The notes: generated by a model from the sequence alone, not told the origin. A stretch of DNA of 64,000 nt from Ceratobasidium sp. AG-K (GCA_037039685.1 JAWNGF010000004.1:3534001-3598000), one strand, 5' to 3'; counted from the stretch's first letter, positions 34,133-46,026 are shown. Translations and numbers: made by a program.

Positions 34133-35444
34133 ATGAAACCCACATCTCGGTCTGAAGTCCTCCAACTCTATCGCGGGCTTCTCCGAGAGGCCCACAAACA
34201 AGTTGACCCACTTGTAAAGTAATAGTTTTTATGCCCTTTCGCGTTTAGCCATTCTAAGAGCATACCAGACTTACCTACTCCGCCTACATACGAGACCGCT
34301 TCAGAAGAAACAAACGAATTCCGGACGAAGCTCTGCGATACGAAAAGATCAAAACAGCCAAGCAGGTATGGAAATCAACCAGAGTATATGATATCGTCTA
34401 AGTCATACACCAACAGAAACTCAGGCAACTACAGGCTGCCAATGCCCAGGATAAAGCCGCCGTTGCTCGCACCCTTCGGTTTGTGTACGGGGCCTCGGGC
34501 CCGCTCAGGCATTTCAACTTGTTGGTCCTCCTGCTTATGTCCGCTCTCTAATTACTTACATCTACCGTTAGGACAACTTACAAACACTCTGGCCACCCAC
34601 CGGATCTCAATGAAGCCCGACCTCCGCCCTTTCCCCCCGCGCTCCGGGCGTTACTCGCATCACCCTTGGCACGCGTAAAATCTAGTATGCGAACTCAGCC
34701 TGATGAACCTACAGATCTTTCGCTCGCGCTCGACAAACGTGGGTGGCTTGGGAAATTACCTGAACGGCGCGAGAAGAATATCTGGTGGAAATGGTGGCGG
34801 AGGAACCGACGAGGACGCTAGTGCCGACAGAGATTCAAGTGACTGGTACGAGTACCAGCACAGCGCCGACTCCTCCGAACGAAATGGGAGCTTCCATACG
34901 GAAAAATAACTCACCCAACGGCCTTGACTCGAACCTCCCGAGCACCCCATTGCGCCTTCGACAGCTCGGGCTACCAATCACTAGGACCCAAGATTCAGGG
35001 CTTGTCTACCGCGCAGAGGCTTATGCGAAGAGCCGAATTGCCCCTAAACCCCCACGACTATCTGTGGAACGAACTGCTAGGAGCTCCAGCCAAGGAAATG
35101 AAGCGACTTCTTCTACCATTCCTCCTCAATCACGCTTCATTCGCCGACGATACCGTGACCTGCTTAGCAAAATGCCTATTTTAACATTTAAACCTGCTTC
35201 ACCCTCAGTCTCATCCCCTACAGCGGCACACTCCGAAACCCAACCGGTAGTATCCCCGCCTACGGTCGCACCAGGAAAGTTCGATGTTTCTATTTCTCCA
35301 CTTGCTGCTACTCCGGGGTCCCGGAATCGAGCTACCTATTCTATTATGCGACAGGAGGACCGCGAATGGATCGAGCGCGCTCACCAAGTTAAAACCCTGA
35401 ATAAATCTAAACCCCAAACGAAAACGCCGATAGGCGATGCATAG
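34133..35444 (+). CDS. LYR-motif protein with apparent frameshift
   Basis: The start at 34133 gives MKPTSRSEVLQLYRGLLREA. Exons 34133-34218, 34269-34365 and 34417-34478, then one from 34572, join in phase. LYR plus the downstream phenylalanine in YIRDRFRRNKRIPDEA mark the Complex1_LYR fold, small mitochondrial proteins that bind acyl-carrier protein and assist Fe-S or respiratory-chain assembly. Exon 4 carries a long extension (SLALDKRGWLGKLPERREKN). It resembles the fungal Cup1-like LYR proteins, but that is only a suggestion. Near 34795 the frame runs into a stop shortly after NIWWKWW, whereas the next frame stays open to 35444 (EEPTRTLVPTEIQV onward). One extra base would join them, so the gene as given appears to carry a one-base deletion or an unseen splice. 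The C-terminal half is Ser/Pro/Arg-rich. Confidence 0.7.
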
Positions 35445-35588
35445 ATGCACGTTTCGGTAAGTGTATCATCTTCAGCATCACACAAAAAACCAACTTGGCA
35501 CGCTCAAGTTTATTATCTGCTGTATTAGTACTAGGTTGACCAAATCCATACAAATTATACTACGTGTCATAGAACAAAATCTATCAAT

Positions 35589-36927
35589 CTACGGTCCCAT
35601 ACTATGAAAATCCTTTGGTCCAGGCCGCCATGTTACACTCCTCAAACGGGGTGCGCTGGTACGCTGGCATTCAAACCATGCCCTGGAATAAGCCTCTTGT
35701 CGTTCTGGAGCGTCCGCAGGTTGTGCAATGGACCCCTCTCGCAACGATGGAATGGTTATTTCTGAGCTTCGGCCCCCAAAAGAAGCTTCAGTGAAAGTCA
35801 CACTTGGGTAGTTGGAGGAATTTTCGGTTGGCCGAGTCGCTCGTGCAATGAGCGTAATGGTCTCGAGGTTGGGCAAATTGGGTAACCGTTCAGGCAAGGG
35901 CGTTTTGCCCGACTCATATCCCTATACTCGAACTTAACTAATGTACTGTTATAGAACACTGAGAACTTACCTCCAAGGTTAGGTGCACGACATCGGACAG
36001 GTGAGTCCCCACCAGCGTGATGATGTCTTCGATCAATGTTTTGGAGACATAGGCGAAGTCGACGATCCCGCAGCCCAGCCGCCCTTCCGCAACACCTTCT
36101 TTGTTCCCTGCCAACGCTTCGTGGATTCCCCCCAGCTCTTCGTCGGCACTTCCGTATCCCCAGCTCCAGACTCTTACCCTGTCAAGCTCATTTGCGCATA
36201 CGCCCATACTTTTCAACATGCTTGCAGGCCCCGCAAAGCTCTTTACGACAGGCAATAGTCCGGGTATAAAATGTTTCAATACTCGAGCGCCCCGTGGAGA
36301 TGATGGATCGAGCAAGTCCAGCCAGGATCGATTCTCGAAGCTGCGAACCCCTCTGCATGTTCCTTCCCCGTTTGGTCGGTGACGTGCCAGAAACCTCTCC
36401 AATGCATCCGCGTCTTCAACTCCATCAACATGAACTGTATGCAAGTATTGATGCGTCCCAATGAAATCAAGGGTCCATGTTGGGTGCGTGTGACGATACA
36501 AAAAACCCCAGGCTAGGTCGAGGGTAGTGAGATGCGGCAGGGCGGCTATTGCGCCTGAAAGTAGTCTAAAAAAACGCAGCTGTTGGACGTGGCGTGTTGT
36601 CGACAGCATGTGGGTGGGTGTTGAGAGGCGCAGTGGGTACTCCGTATGCAGAGCTCGAGGGCGGAATGTTAGGCTCTGAACATGCACAGCTGGGCCCACC
36701 CCACTTATTTTGGAGCCAACAGCCCGCGCGTGCCAAGTAATAGTCCGGCAAAATCGCACAGTCTGGTTGAGCGAAGCAAGCTTTACAGTAGTGTATAAGG
36801 CACGTGTAGCTTCGAATCGAAGAAATGAGCTTGTACTGGCGAGCGCGGCGAGATCGACTGGGTCGCCGATATGTGCAAAAATGTCTGAAATGATTTCTGC
36901 AGGAATGTTTACTAGCTGTATCGGCAT
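35589..36927 (-). CDS. F-box protein (35.6 kb)
   Basis: Exon 1 runs from 36927 to about 35970 and begins with a clear F-box, VNIPAEIISDIFAHIGDPVD, followed by LAALASTSSFLRFEATRALY. The F-box binds Skp1 and brings the protein into an SCF ubiquitin ligase. The remaining ~300 residues carry irregular leucine-rich segments (LPHLTTLDLAWGFL, VVHLTLE), as in the expanded F-box families of Agaricomycetes, where substrates are unknown. A short intron near 35935-35970 leads to a second exon of about 110 residues (LPNLPNLETITLIARATRP) ending at 35589. A second F-box/LRR gene cluster lies at 48-53 kb. Confidence 0.8.
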
Positions 36928-37669
36928 TTTCTATGAGGTTCGGGGAAAGTGAATGAGCGGAGTTGTCTGTACGAGCGGAAATAGGTGGGGACGAGTGTGT
37001 CCCGAAGAGGGGTGGTGGCCGTTGTTTGAGCTAACAGTTTTTCGTATTATGGGGTTTTAATTTGGCCGAGATGATTGCCCAAACAATTCGGGTGCGACAG
37101 GGCCGTGTGACAACCAGAGGCGCCAACTGGACTGGCAATCGGGAGATTTCAACCCGAGATTGCAATCATTCCCGGTCAAATCAATACACGCCGGCAAGCT
37201 AACTTTTATGCATGTAAGCACCTTTTTCGCACTCACCTGACGCCCATACGGCGTTGACTTACGTAGAGTGTGTATATCGTTCCACTTTTCGCCATTCAAC
37301 TGTCAAACTGGTGGAATACATAACGTTTTAAGGGTCTATTTGCCCGACAACCAGCCTCCCCAAACGGTTGTTACCACGAAATGAATGTGATGAAGTGTTC
37401 CAAGTGGGCCAGATTGCATGATCATGGGATGAAAAGCAGTGCAATCTCAGCCAATCAAAACGTACCCAAACCAGCCAGCACGCAAATCTAGCTCGAGAAT
37501 ACTCACTTTATCATTGTCCCAATACAGAAAGAAACGCAGAAATCACAATTGAAATTTGGTAATTCATCCTGTATGCACATCGATAAAGTGGGCTGTTTCC
37601 TCTTGATCGGGAGTTTACTTGGCAAACTTCGAAGCCTAAGTACAAAGTCAGTGACTATGCAACCTCAAG
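36928..37669. other. intergenic, F-box 5' side and DUF7721-like 3' side
   Basis: No gene is seen in these 742 bases. The left part is the upstream region of the F-box gene and the right part the 3' region of the DUF7721-like gene. Confidence 0.45.
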
Positions 37670-38761
37670 TTAAAGTACACGAACCAGTTCCATTAGCTGA
37701 CCTAGCCCACCACTGTTGCTTCCGCCGGTCGTTGGGGCAGGCCCCGTTTTTGACTAATATCGCCACGTACGATCAATTCCAAGCACACGAGGCAGACTCA
37801 ACCATATTACCTGCACAAGCAACTTCATGACCGTCATCGCCGCCCCGTTGACTGCGTCCTGCTTCTGACCACTTGCGCTCCCTTGCGTCTCGAAAAGCTT
37901 GCTGGCCTCAGACATGGCCAATGCAATGAGCTTTGTCTGGGAGTTGCCGCCAGCTGGAGCACCTGGAGTGGACGTTCCACCCGATGTAAAGCTCTTCAAA
38001 ACCTATGATCCATCGTGTGTTGTCAGTAACAACCAACAGCATAACACGTATTGGCACCCCCCTGCATTGCAGCCGCGGCTCCGAGAGATCCAGCATCGAG
38101 ACTACTCGCTTTGCCTTTTTCATAGGCTTCGGTGTGGGCATTTTGGACCTGTTGCTCGTTGATCGGCTGAGTGTGTTGGGACTAAAGACCACGGCTTGAA
38201 TGGATGGTCACAGCCCCAACGACTAAACGCACTTGATTCTGGTTGAGAAAGCCAAGAGCTGTATCGAATAGTGAGAAGTCTCCTGAACCACCTGAAGTCT
38301 GGGTGGCGTTTTGAATAGCGGCCTGATGGTCGACTGCGGATAGATTATTGGCGTAGAGATCAAAGTGGGAATTCTTTTACTTACTGGATGGCCCACTCTG
38401 AGAGCTGTATCCTCCGGTACTAGGTTGGTTATGACCATATTCACCTTGAGCTTGTCCGCCTGCTACCGTATATTTAAAAACGACCGTGGCGAGCAGAGCG
38501 GTCGGCCTACCTGTGTGGCTCGCTTGGGTAGGCTGGCCTTGGCCCGGTCCTCCTTGCTGGTTGTGTCCTTAAGGCGCGTTCAAAAGGCTTAAGTGAGGTA
38601 TTATCAATACTCTTGGCTTTTGATATACCTTGGCCACCCTGTTGCCCCTTTTGAGACTCGTTATAGGCTTCGTAACCTTGTTTTGCTAGGTTGATGAAGT
38701 TGTCCTACAGAGTACGTTGGTCTCGCGAGCAAAGGCACCAAATTCATAGAACACCCACCAT
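37670..38761 (-). CDS. DUF7721-like Gly/Gln-rich protein
   Basis: Many small exons on the minus strand. The first appears to be the ATG alone (38761-38759, followed by GTGGGT). Then follow DNFINLAKQGYEAYNESQKG, a Gly/Gln-rich middle (HNQQGGPGQGQPTQASHT and GGQAQGEYGHNQPSTGGYSS), DHQAAIQNATQTSGGSGDFS, LFDTALGFLNQNQ, INEQQVQNAHTEAYEKGKAS, and then SFTSGGTSTPGAPAGGN. The conserved C-terminus is KLIALAMSEASKLFETQGSA, GQKQDAVNGAAMTVMKLLVQ and TTGGSNSGGLGQLMELVRVL. This layout, with conserved helical ends and a disordered Gly/Gln linker, matches a common basidiomycete family of unknown function (DUF7721-like). The alternating helical and Gly/Gln segments suggest a protein that may self-associate, but this is inference. 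Exact junctions in the linker were not all verified. Confidence 0.75.
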
Positions 38762-39936
38762 AATTTCGTGTGCTATGCTGCCGAAGATCAGATATCAAGA
38801 GGTGCCGCAGCCTGGCTTTATATACCTCGGTTTGCGTCCGACGTAAGGCTCGAGAGTACGTTATCTCCACGTGACTGATCTCGATCGGCGCATACATCCA
38901 GTTCCATCGGCTGTCTAGTCATCAGGCCCAACATACCTCAGAAAGGTATCTGATAGTAACCTGCAAGAAGACTGTGCATATATGAGCTCCCGGGAAGCCT
39001 GACAAGAAAGAGCGAATTATTCGTCACCCTCCCACTCATCTACATATCTTTCCTTGTTGGAAGTATTCTATGAATGTAGCAGTCAAATAAATCAAGATAT
39101 TTATTTAATTTAACTCTCCGCTTGGTGTATCAGTATATACTCTACAGAACGAGTCTCAAGGTCTGGTAAATTGGGGGGCAGGGACGATCACGTGATTGCT
39201 GGAGGCTTTGGGTCGGCGCATATATCATAGCAGTCAGCCCCCCTGTTCCCGTAGTCTATCTCACACAGCTGAGGCAATGATCTGGGGGCTTAATATTATA
39301 AAATACACTCGATTATTTTAGGTCGTTATTCACAGGAACTCGGTGGTGATAACATATTGGACTGGTCGCAAACTAGGTGCGGTGCGCCGTGTTACAGACA
39401 AGCATCGCGCCAGGAAACGGCACAATTTGCGATAGCTTACGGTATTGCACAACGTTTGGAAGATCCGTATGTTGTAATGTAAATCCGCCGGGCATTGTTC
39501 GCGCTAGGTCCTCTCCCGTCATGCTTCAGATATCAACCGCAACGATTGCAGCGCCCCGCCGCCAACCAGAACATACCGAATACAGTACAATTTCTAGAGC
39601 TAATCTGTTCAGGCGGGTGGCGAGTGGACTGCACTTTACATATGGGGTTCTGGGAACATTCTATGACACAAATATTCCCCGTTTGAGCACACGGTCATCG
39701 CCGTCGATCAGCGGTCCTGCCTTGCGGGTGTCGCCGCTCTAGAAGACACTAACCAACCAAGTCCAGCGTGCCTGTTGCCCTTTTGCTAACTATAGATAAC
39801 ACCAAATATTGTCAAGAAGTATTAATGTATATAGATACGAGTTACAAAGCTAAAAAATACAATTAGATCGTAAGAGCGAAGTGAGACGGACGGTAGCAAA
39901 CTGAGAATAACAATGCCAATCGAAAGCCTATGCAGA
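38762..39936. other. intergenic
   Basis: About 1.2 kb of rather AT-rich DNA with no convincing coding frame. A 121-codon frame at 39377-39742 has no motif and no neighbouring exon. Confidence 0.45.
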
Positions 39937-41029
39937 TCATAATCTCGGCTCTTGCACTCTCTCATTGATTACGGTATTTAATCCGGGTGGCAACACTAAA
40001 ACCCGTTCGCCGGCCTTTTCTGGATCAACCTTCTGAGCTGTCACAATTACTGAGGGAATGTTCCTCGCCCTGGTCTGGACACTCGTAGGTTCCTCTGCAT
40101 TCTGTCTGGACCTTCCAGCGGGTGGCGGAAAGAAAAACAGACTGTAGGGATCCAAAGCCATTGGGTCCATACTATCGGGTGTTGAGGTTGCATGTTCTTC
40201 GGCCTTTGGCGTCTCGTGAGAAGTGATTGGGTATCGGCGTGGCAGAGGTGTAGCCCAGATGTGAACGGGAGATATCGTCCTGTTAGCTAGATTTGCTCGA
40301 TGCCAAAGGCGGAAGATGAAGTGCCAGACAAAGTGGATGGTTACTGTAGGAGGGGGGTGAACACGCTGAATCAGCTACGCAAAGGCTGGATGACTTACAA
40401 AGCCCGAGAGCGATGACCGAGGTGCTAAACATTCCTTTCCAGGTGGTGCACATGGTTTTACCCATGTGATTTGGGCACTGGAGGTTGCGCTATCTTCGTA
40501 GGGCATGGTGTGCTCTGGCCAGCAGACCCCAGTTGGAGTGGAGACGCCTCCTAAGACGACAGCGACTTGGGTGGTAGGAGAATAGATTAGCCTTGGCATC
40601 TGAAGCCGCCAGTGAGTATACTTACCTAGTTCAAAGCACCAGAGAAGGCCAACCCAGAAATACTCTGCGTACGCTGGTATACGCACGTCAAGATGCCAGT
40701 CCACTATCAATGCCATGAGGGTGGTTATCACACAACACAAAATGTTCAATCCGACGATAGTTTTCCCGAACCGAGACGCCTCTGCTCGATAAACATCAGC
40801 GAACGTGTTGATCAAGGGGAGATATTCGGTCAGCTCACTGGCGAAAGCATGTTGCATGACAATCGTGTTGTCGTATTGTGTCTCGGAAATGGGTTTAGCA
40901 AAGGCCGAGAGAGCCCACATTGCAGACACCAATGCACTTATGGCAACGGTGGCTACGAGCAAAGCGTTGTGTATGCGTGGTTAGAGAACGTCAACGTATT
41001 GGGATATGTTGGCTCACCGAAGACCCCAT
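39937..41029 (-). CDS. predicted four-helix membrane protein, unknown
   Basis: The main exon encodes hydrophobic stretches: VAISALVSAMWALSAFAKPI, TIVGLNILCCVITTLMALIV and YAEYFWVGLLWCFELG. After introns it continues VAVVLGGVSTPTGVCWPEHT, then a cytosolic-looking tail with FVWHFIFRLWHRANLANRT and VLVLPPGLNTVINERV, ending at 39937. The layout suggests a small multi-pass membrane protein with a MARVEL-like topology. No family motif is certain. The start is unsure: ATG at 41029 (MGSSVSQHIP) fits if a short 43-base intron with donor GTTGAC is used, whereas the better donor GTGAGC is out of phase. The gene diverges from epsilon-COP across about 440 bases. Confidence 0.65.
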
Positions 41030-41468
41030 GACGGTACCCAGTTCGCTGAAGGTGAGTGTTCTCCATACTCGGACGCCTGGCGGTGGAGGTGTGGCCACCG
41101 TAACACGCAAACACACCAGCTCTTTTATGAACGTTATTCTGCCGATGATTTAAATGAGAGGTTATATGACAACATTGCCATTTAGAAATATTCCGCGCGT
41201 GCCTTGCATTTGGTATTTGGTTCTGCAACTGGCCTTAGCGTCTCTGGGGTCTACTGGTATCCTGATAACAAAGGAGGATCTCTTGGTGGCACGTATATCG
41301 AAGCATGTCTGAGTCGTGCTCGAGGGGCAAATCGGAATGGAAGAACAATCAGATGTTGGAGGCTGTACAGAAAGAAGTCCGGGGCTACTGGAACCGGAAA
41401 AGCACTTTGATTAAATTGTTAGCCTTGTATATCACGTGACGGTAGACACGTCTCGCCCCTCGACCACA

Positions 41469-42545
41469 ATGGATAGTGATTCCCTTTTTCATCTCAAAAA
41501 TCAATTCTTTTTAGGCGCGTACAGCGCACTCACATCAAACCCGCTTCCAGACGAAAATTCTCCCGACTACTTGCAAACGCTCCTGTACACTGCTCGGTCC
41601 CATATTGCACTTGGAGACACTGCATCCGCGCTTGCCATCCTTCCAGAAACGGATTCTGAACCTAGTATCCGAGCTGTTCGTGCGCTAGCGCATTATTTGC
41701 AAGGTCAAGACTCTGCTGGTGCTTTGGAGGAATTACGCGATGCTAGTCTGGAAATCGAGGGTGAAGAGGGCCCATTGAGCGGATTGGTCAAGGTCGTTGC
41801 GGCTACTGCCTTTTTGCGTGAAGGTGAGGTTGAAGAGGCCCTAACCACACTTGGAGCTGGGACAGGGACCAAAGATATTGAATGGTACGTCGTTTAACTA
41901 TACATGTGACACACTGCATAACCACTCATGACCCTATCTAGCGCTGCATTGATTGTACAGGCATACCTGTCCATCAATAGGACGGATCTTGCCAAGAAGG
42001 AATATGAGCTTGCCAAAAAGCATGCAGACGACTCCTTGTTAATTCAACTCGTCGAAGCTGCTTTGGGTCTGGTGACGGTGAGATTCGACTTGCTCGACAG
42101 ATATGGTCCATTGGTTCTAATGTGACGAGTCAGGGTGGCCCCGGTGCGACACAGGCATCATATATTTACACCGAGCAATCCCTTCTCCTATCATCGTCAT
42201 CCAACCCTGCAATCATAGCTGCAAAGGGTATTGCCCACTTGGTCCGTGGTCAGCTGCCCGAAGCCGAAGCCGATTTCGTGGAGGCCGAGCGCGTTGGGAA
42301 GAGTGCTGATGCATCAGTGGGTGGGTTGTAGTGTCCGAGTTGAGTGGAAAACCGGGTGCTGGGGAAGAACTGTTCCAGTAAGTTCGAGTTTATGACGTAT
42401 TCGTACCGTGTCTCAACACAACCCCTTCTATCGTAGGTCGTTGCGGGAAAGCTATCCTGATCACCCTTATGTGACGGATGTGCTTGCCAAGTCTCAGCTA
42501 TTCGACGAAGCCTCTGCCAAATTTGCCGTCCCGTCAGCCGCCTAG
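41469..42545 (+). CDS. coatomer epsilon subunit, with apparent frameshift
   Basis: The start gives MDSDSLFHLKNQFFLGAYSA, the typical opening of epsilon-COP. It continues as a TPR-like helical array (YLQTLLYTARSHIALGDTAS, AVRALAHYLQGQDSAGALEE, IVQAYLSINRTDLAKKEYEL, KGIAHLVRGQLPEAEADFVE) and ends ESYPDHPYVTDVLAKSQLFD and the stop at 42545. Epsilon-COP stabilises alpha-COP in the COPI coat that carries cargo from Golgi to ER. Introns at about 41885 and 42077 keep phase, and a last intron precedes SLRESYPDHP. At 42326-42331 the frame ends (VGGL then TAG), while the next frame continues VSELSGKPGAGEELFQ. One extra base would restore VGGL-V-VSEL, so a one-base deletion or sequence error is likely here. 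Confidence 0.9.
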
Positions 42546-43256
42546 TGAAAATACGATGTATTGGTGAAATGGACCGCCTGTACTTCGGTGCATCACCTAA
42601 CATGTTTGTAGAATATAATAATAGAAATCGTGGATGAAACGTCGGCGAGACAAATATTGTGCTGAGGCCGTGCACATGTCGGGCTTTTGCGATCGTTTAC
42701 ACGGAATATCGGCTGTGTTTAGCAGTGGCAAGTGCTTCATTTTGGTTCGGTTGTTGTTGCCGCCGGCCAACAATTTCACCCTCCCGTCCTTGAAAAGAGT
42801 GTCCATGTGATTGGAGTGGCGCGCAGTTGGCTGTACATATGTAAAATATAGGTCGGGTGAATGGCGTCGTTGTATCCGGGAATGTTCGTATGGGGGGGGG
42901 GGTGGCCGATTGACCGAGCGTACCCGCGGTATAATGTCCGACAGAAGGTATCTAGCTTCTGTCCTCACATCACCCCTCTGATGGAGTATTCGACCTGCTA
43001 ACCGCTACCTTGTTTCGCATCATGGACAGTGGCTTGTCGGCCTAAATGACATGTCCACATGTCCAAGCAGATTTTTTGGGCGGTGGTTCAAGACCAGATT
43101 GGTAGGCGCGAAAACCGAGAGGTTGGTAGGCAGATAGATCGCAAAGAAATGTATTGTACTCAAGCCGACATTGGTCACACACAAGAGATGAACCGACGGG
43201 TTTCGGCATTGGAGAAACTGATTATGTGGCAGACATGCCCATTGGGCAAACCTGTG
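42546..43256. other. intergenic between epsilon-COP and FAM32A-like
   Basis: The two genes converge here. No gene is recognised. A run of eleven G bases occurs at 42892-42902. Confidence 0.5.
42892..42902. repeat. poly-G run (11 bases)
   Basis: An uninterrupted run of eleven G residues in intergenic DNA. Such a run is a likely site of length variation or consensus error. Confidence 0.8.
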
Positions 43257-43877
43257 TTATCCTGGCCCGACCTATGGAAATTATGTTAATTACAAGGAAA
43301 TTACACAGACGAGTAGAGCCAAATACCTTGGGAATATCGTGATGCTCGCTGAGAGATTCAAGCTTGGCATTGAACTCGTGCACTCTATCCTTGTGTGTTT
43401 GAGAAGCAAGCTTAGCGACACGCTCAAGTCGCTGTGTACACACATTAGTACCCATGCTGAGGTGAATCCAACTTGAATGCTTACACGTTTCCGTTGAGTC
43501 TCCTCAAACCTAAGTTCAGCAGCTGTCTTGTTGGAGCCTGAGGGTTTACTAGAAGAGGCTCCAGCAGGAGATTCGTGCCTGCTACCCGAGGGAACCGGAG
43601 AATCGCTCTTTTCCTTGGTTTCGATTGGTTTTGCCTTTGCTACCGGTTCATCACCTAGAATGGCTTGTTTTGACGACTTTTGCGAGGATGACTTGTGTTT
43701 TTTCCTATGTTTTGGTTCATAATTAGATATTGTGTATTACAAGCTATTTAGTTGACTTACTTCTTCTCCCCTCCGCCTTTCAACTTGAGCGAGCCGCCAG
43801 GACGAAACTCGTAGGCATCGCTCTAGTCGGTAGATCGTGAGTTTTGGTAGCAGTAAATTGCCTATGTGACGTACCAT
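43257..43877 (-). CDS. FAM32A-like nuclear protein
   Basis: The first coding exon is the ATG alone (43877-43875, followed by GTACGT). Exon 2 then gives SDAYEFRPGGSLKLKGGGEK. The next exon is Lys/Ser-rich (KHKSSSQKSSKQ, then a Pro/Ser linker) and leads to the conserved C-terminus: KTAAELRFEETQRKRLERVA, then KLASQTHKDRVHEFNAKLES and LSEHHDIPKVGPG. The THK-RV-FN-L-HHDIPKVGPG end and the GSLKLKG start are the FAM32A family signature. FAM32A is a small nuclear protein found in the spliceosome, where its C-terminus reaches the active site to help the second step. The last exon encodes only VGPG and the stop. Confidence 0.88.
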
Positions 43878-44277
43878 GATGAGCAGGCACCCAGTGGGTT
43901 CACTGACAAGGAATCACAAACGGGATTAGTCTTCTGGTGTGGTGGCGGGTGGAACGAGACCGGCAGCCACGTGACCGGTTTATGCCGCTTGGCAACTGGA
44001 ATACAGCATTCTCCATCGCAAGCTCAACCATCTTCGGATCGACGCCAGGTTTTCGACGTAGATTCGAGTCGTCACGCGACGATATCGAGACACTGAGTTG
44101 GAGAATATATCTCCGAAAAAGAGGGTGTGAGCTATATTAGGGTCAGTACGTTCTCGTGTGTCGCCTCGTTCACACAAACCTCCAAGCGGTCTGGGCTATG
44201 GAGAGGGTACTCGGCGACGCGGCAATTGATCATAAATGCTAAATGTTGACGCTAGGTTCCCTACTCGACCTTCACCG
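43878..44277. promoter_or_regulatory. divergent promoter region, FAM32A-like and TMEM115-like
   Basis: 400 bases between two divergent start codons. I see no clear TATA box. It must hold both promoters. Confidence 0.4.
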
Positions 44278-45769
44278 ATGGCATTCCTAACGAGCCCTCT
44301 TACCATTATCCAACAAACCCCACCGACCACCAAAGTATTCACAATATGCACGTTAGTATTCTCGCTGGGTTATATATGGGGAAGTTTCTACGCCCCGCCC
44401 ATTGGTGGTATGTCATCTACGCGCGTTCTATTGTCAGGGAACTTAGATGCCCTGCCCACAGAACGATCCCTGACAAACTGGGCTGGTCCAGATCATTTTC
44501 CTTATCTTGTTGTGATTCCTGGATCTGTACTATGGTACCCGTGGACACTCTTCACATCGGTATTTGTTGAGACGCACTTCATCGAGGCAAGTCCATCTCT
44601 CGCTATAAATCCTCCTTGCTGACTTGGGGACCCGTTAGCTTATTTTGAGTCTGCTTGTTGTTCCTCCGTCATTACGATACCTAGAGAGACTATGGGGATC
44701 TCTCGAGACGGCCAAATTCATATTCGTGACAGTTGTCGTGTCTAACGTTATTGCAGTGGGGTTGTCATGGATAGAATTTATGGTAATAGGCAAGCCAGAG
44801 TTGTTCTTGTGAGTATCCATTGCACGTTCTTCGCCCATGTCTAACCTTTCCTAGGTTTGGGATGATTTATCGCGGGCAGACCGCGTTACAAGTTGGACTT
44901 TTGGTTGCGTTCACGCAGCTGATCCCAGAGCATCAGGTACAACTATTTGGCGTGCTGAAAGTGCGAGTTAAAGTACGTGAATCAGTTGTAGTATCCCATT
45001 CGCGTATCTGACCCGTTGGATCTGCTAGTCGCTCCCAATGGCGTACGTGACATACTCGAATATCATGTGTATCATCGGATACCAGGCGCCATATATTCTG
45101 ATTCAGTTTGGATGGCGTAAGCTCTGTTTCTCTGAATATGGTATATATATCGTCTCACACATGCATAGTTGTTTCTTGGGTCTGGCTCCGTTTCTATAAG
45201 CGCACCGTGTTGGAGGGCTCTTTGGGCGGTGTTACTACACAAGGAGATCGCAGCGAAACGTTTGCGTTTGTAAACTGGTTCCCTCCATTTGCCCAGTAAG
45301 TGTCACGGCAACTTGCTTGGACTTAAGCACCGACTGACACGTTTATAGCAAACCAGTTTCGAAACTTTCAACCTTCGTGTACACCTACGCAGTCCGTTTC
45401 AAGCTAGTCCAGGCCTCGGGATCTCCTGGAGCTGACGGCAACGATGTCGAACTCAACAATGGCGGCTACGCGCCCTTGCCCGGCGGCGCGCGAGCTGAAG
45501 CGGAACGAAGACGGTTAGTTCCCACATATTGGCACGCACTTAGTTATTGAAAGACCATTTCCAGAGCAATGGCTTTAAAAGCGCTCGACCAACGAATGGC
45601 CGCAGCATCGAATCCCCAACTAGCCACTCAACCTTCAATATCTTCACAGACACCCGTGATCCCAAAAGTTAACCATGCTCGAACTGGATCCACTTCCCGC
45701 AAGCTATCGGTTACCTCCATCCCTACTGATTCCAAGGGAAATGGGTCAACTGAAGACGCCACGAGATAG
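44278..45769 (+). CDS. TMEM115-like Golgi membrane protein
   Basis: The start at 44278 gives MAFLTSPLTIIQQTPPTTKV. Hydrophobic segments follow: FTICTLVFSLGYIWGSFYAP, WYPWTLFTSVFVETHFIE, LILSLLVVPPSLRYLERLWG, FVTVVVSNVIAVGLSWIEFM, LQVGLLVAFTQLIPEHQVQL and others. The YPWTLFTSVFVE and LERLWG motifs are those of the TMEM115/DUF1751 family. It is related in fold to rhomboids but lacks the catalytic Ser/His and acts at the Golgi in retrograde transport. The C-terminal tail is hydrophilic (NGGYAPLPGGARAEAERR, then a Ser/Thr-rich end at 45769). The exon after HFIE is joined by an intron with a GC donor. Its neighbours epsilon-COP and Snx4 are also trafficking genes, but no operon-like link is implied. 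Confidence 0.88.
44587..44638 (+). other. GC-AG intron in the TMEM115-like gene
   Basis: The exon ending HFIE is followed by GCAAGT, and the next exon (LILSLLVVPP) begins after TTAG. No GT donor gives a continuous frame with the conserved protein, so the minor GC-AG class is used. Confidence 0.8.
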
Positions 45770-46026
45770 TAGTGCTAGCCCTTGGCGCGTTTCGTGTAGG
45801 AGAAGAATGTTTTCATCACATACTGCAACTTGTATCGCAATATAATAGGATGGTTTAGAGAAATCACGGTGCGAGGATTGTAGTTTACAGGACGAATGGG
45901 TGTGATTGCCCCAGTAGTCATACGATAAGCCTCCCGGTTTGCACACGGGAGCAATATCTGAAGAACTAGAGCCTTCGCGAGCACAAATATGATACATAAC
46001 TGAGAAAATATGTTTAGACTGATGCT

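Noticed and set aside
39377..39742. 121-codon frame between the DUF7721-like and membrane-protein genes
   Set aside because: No recognisable motif and no supporting exon or promoter.
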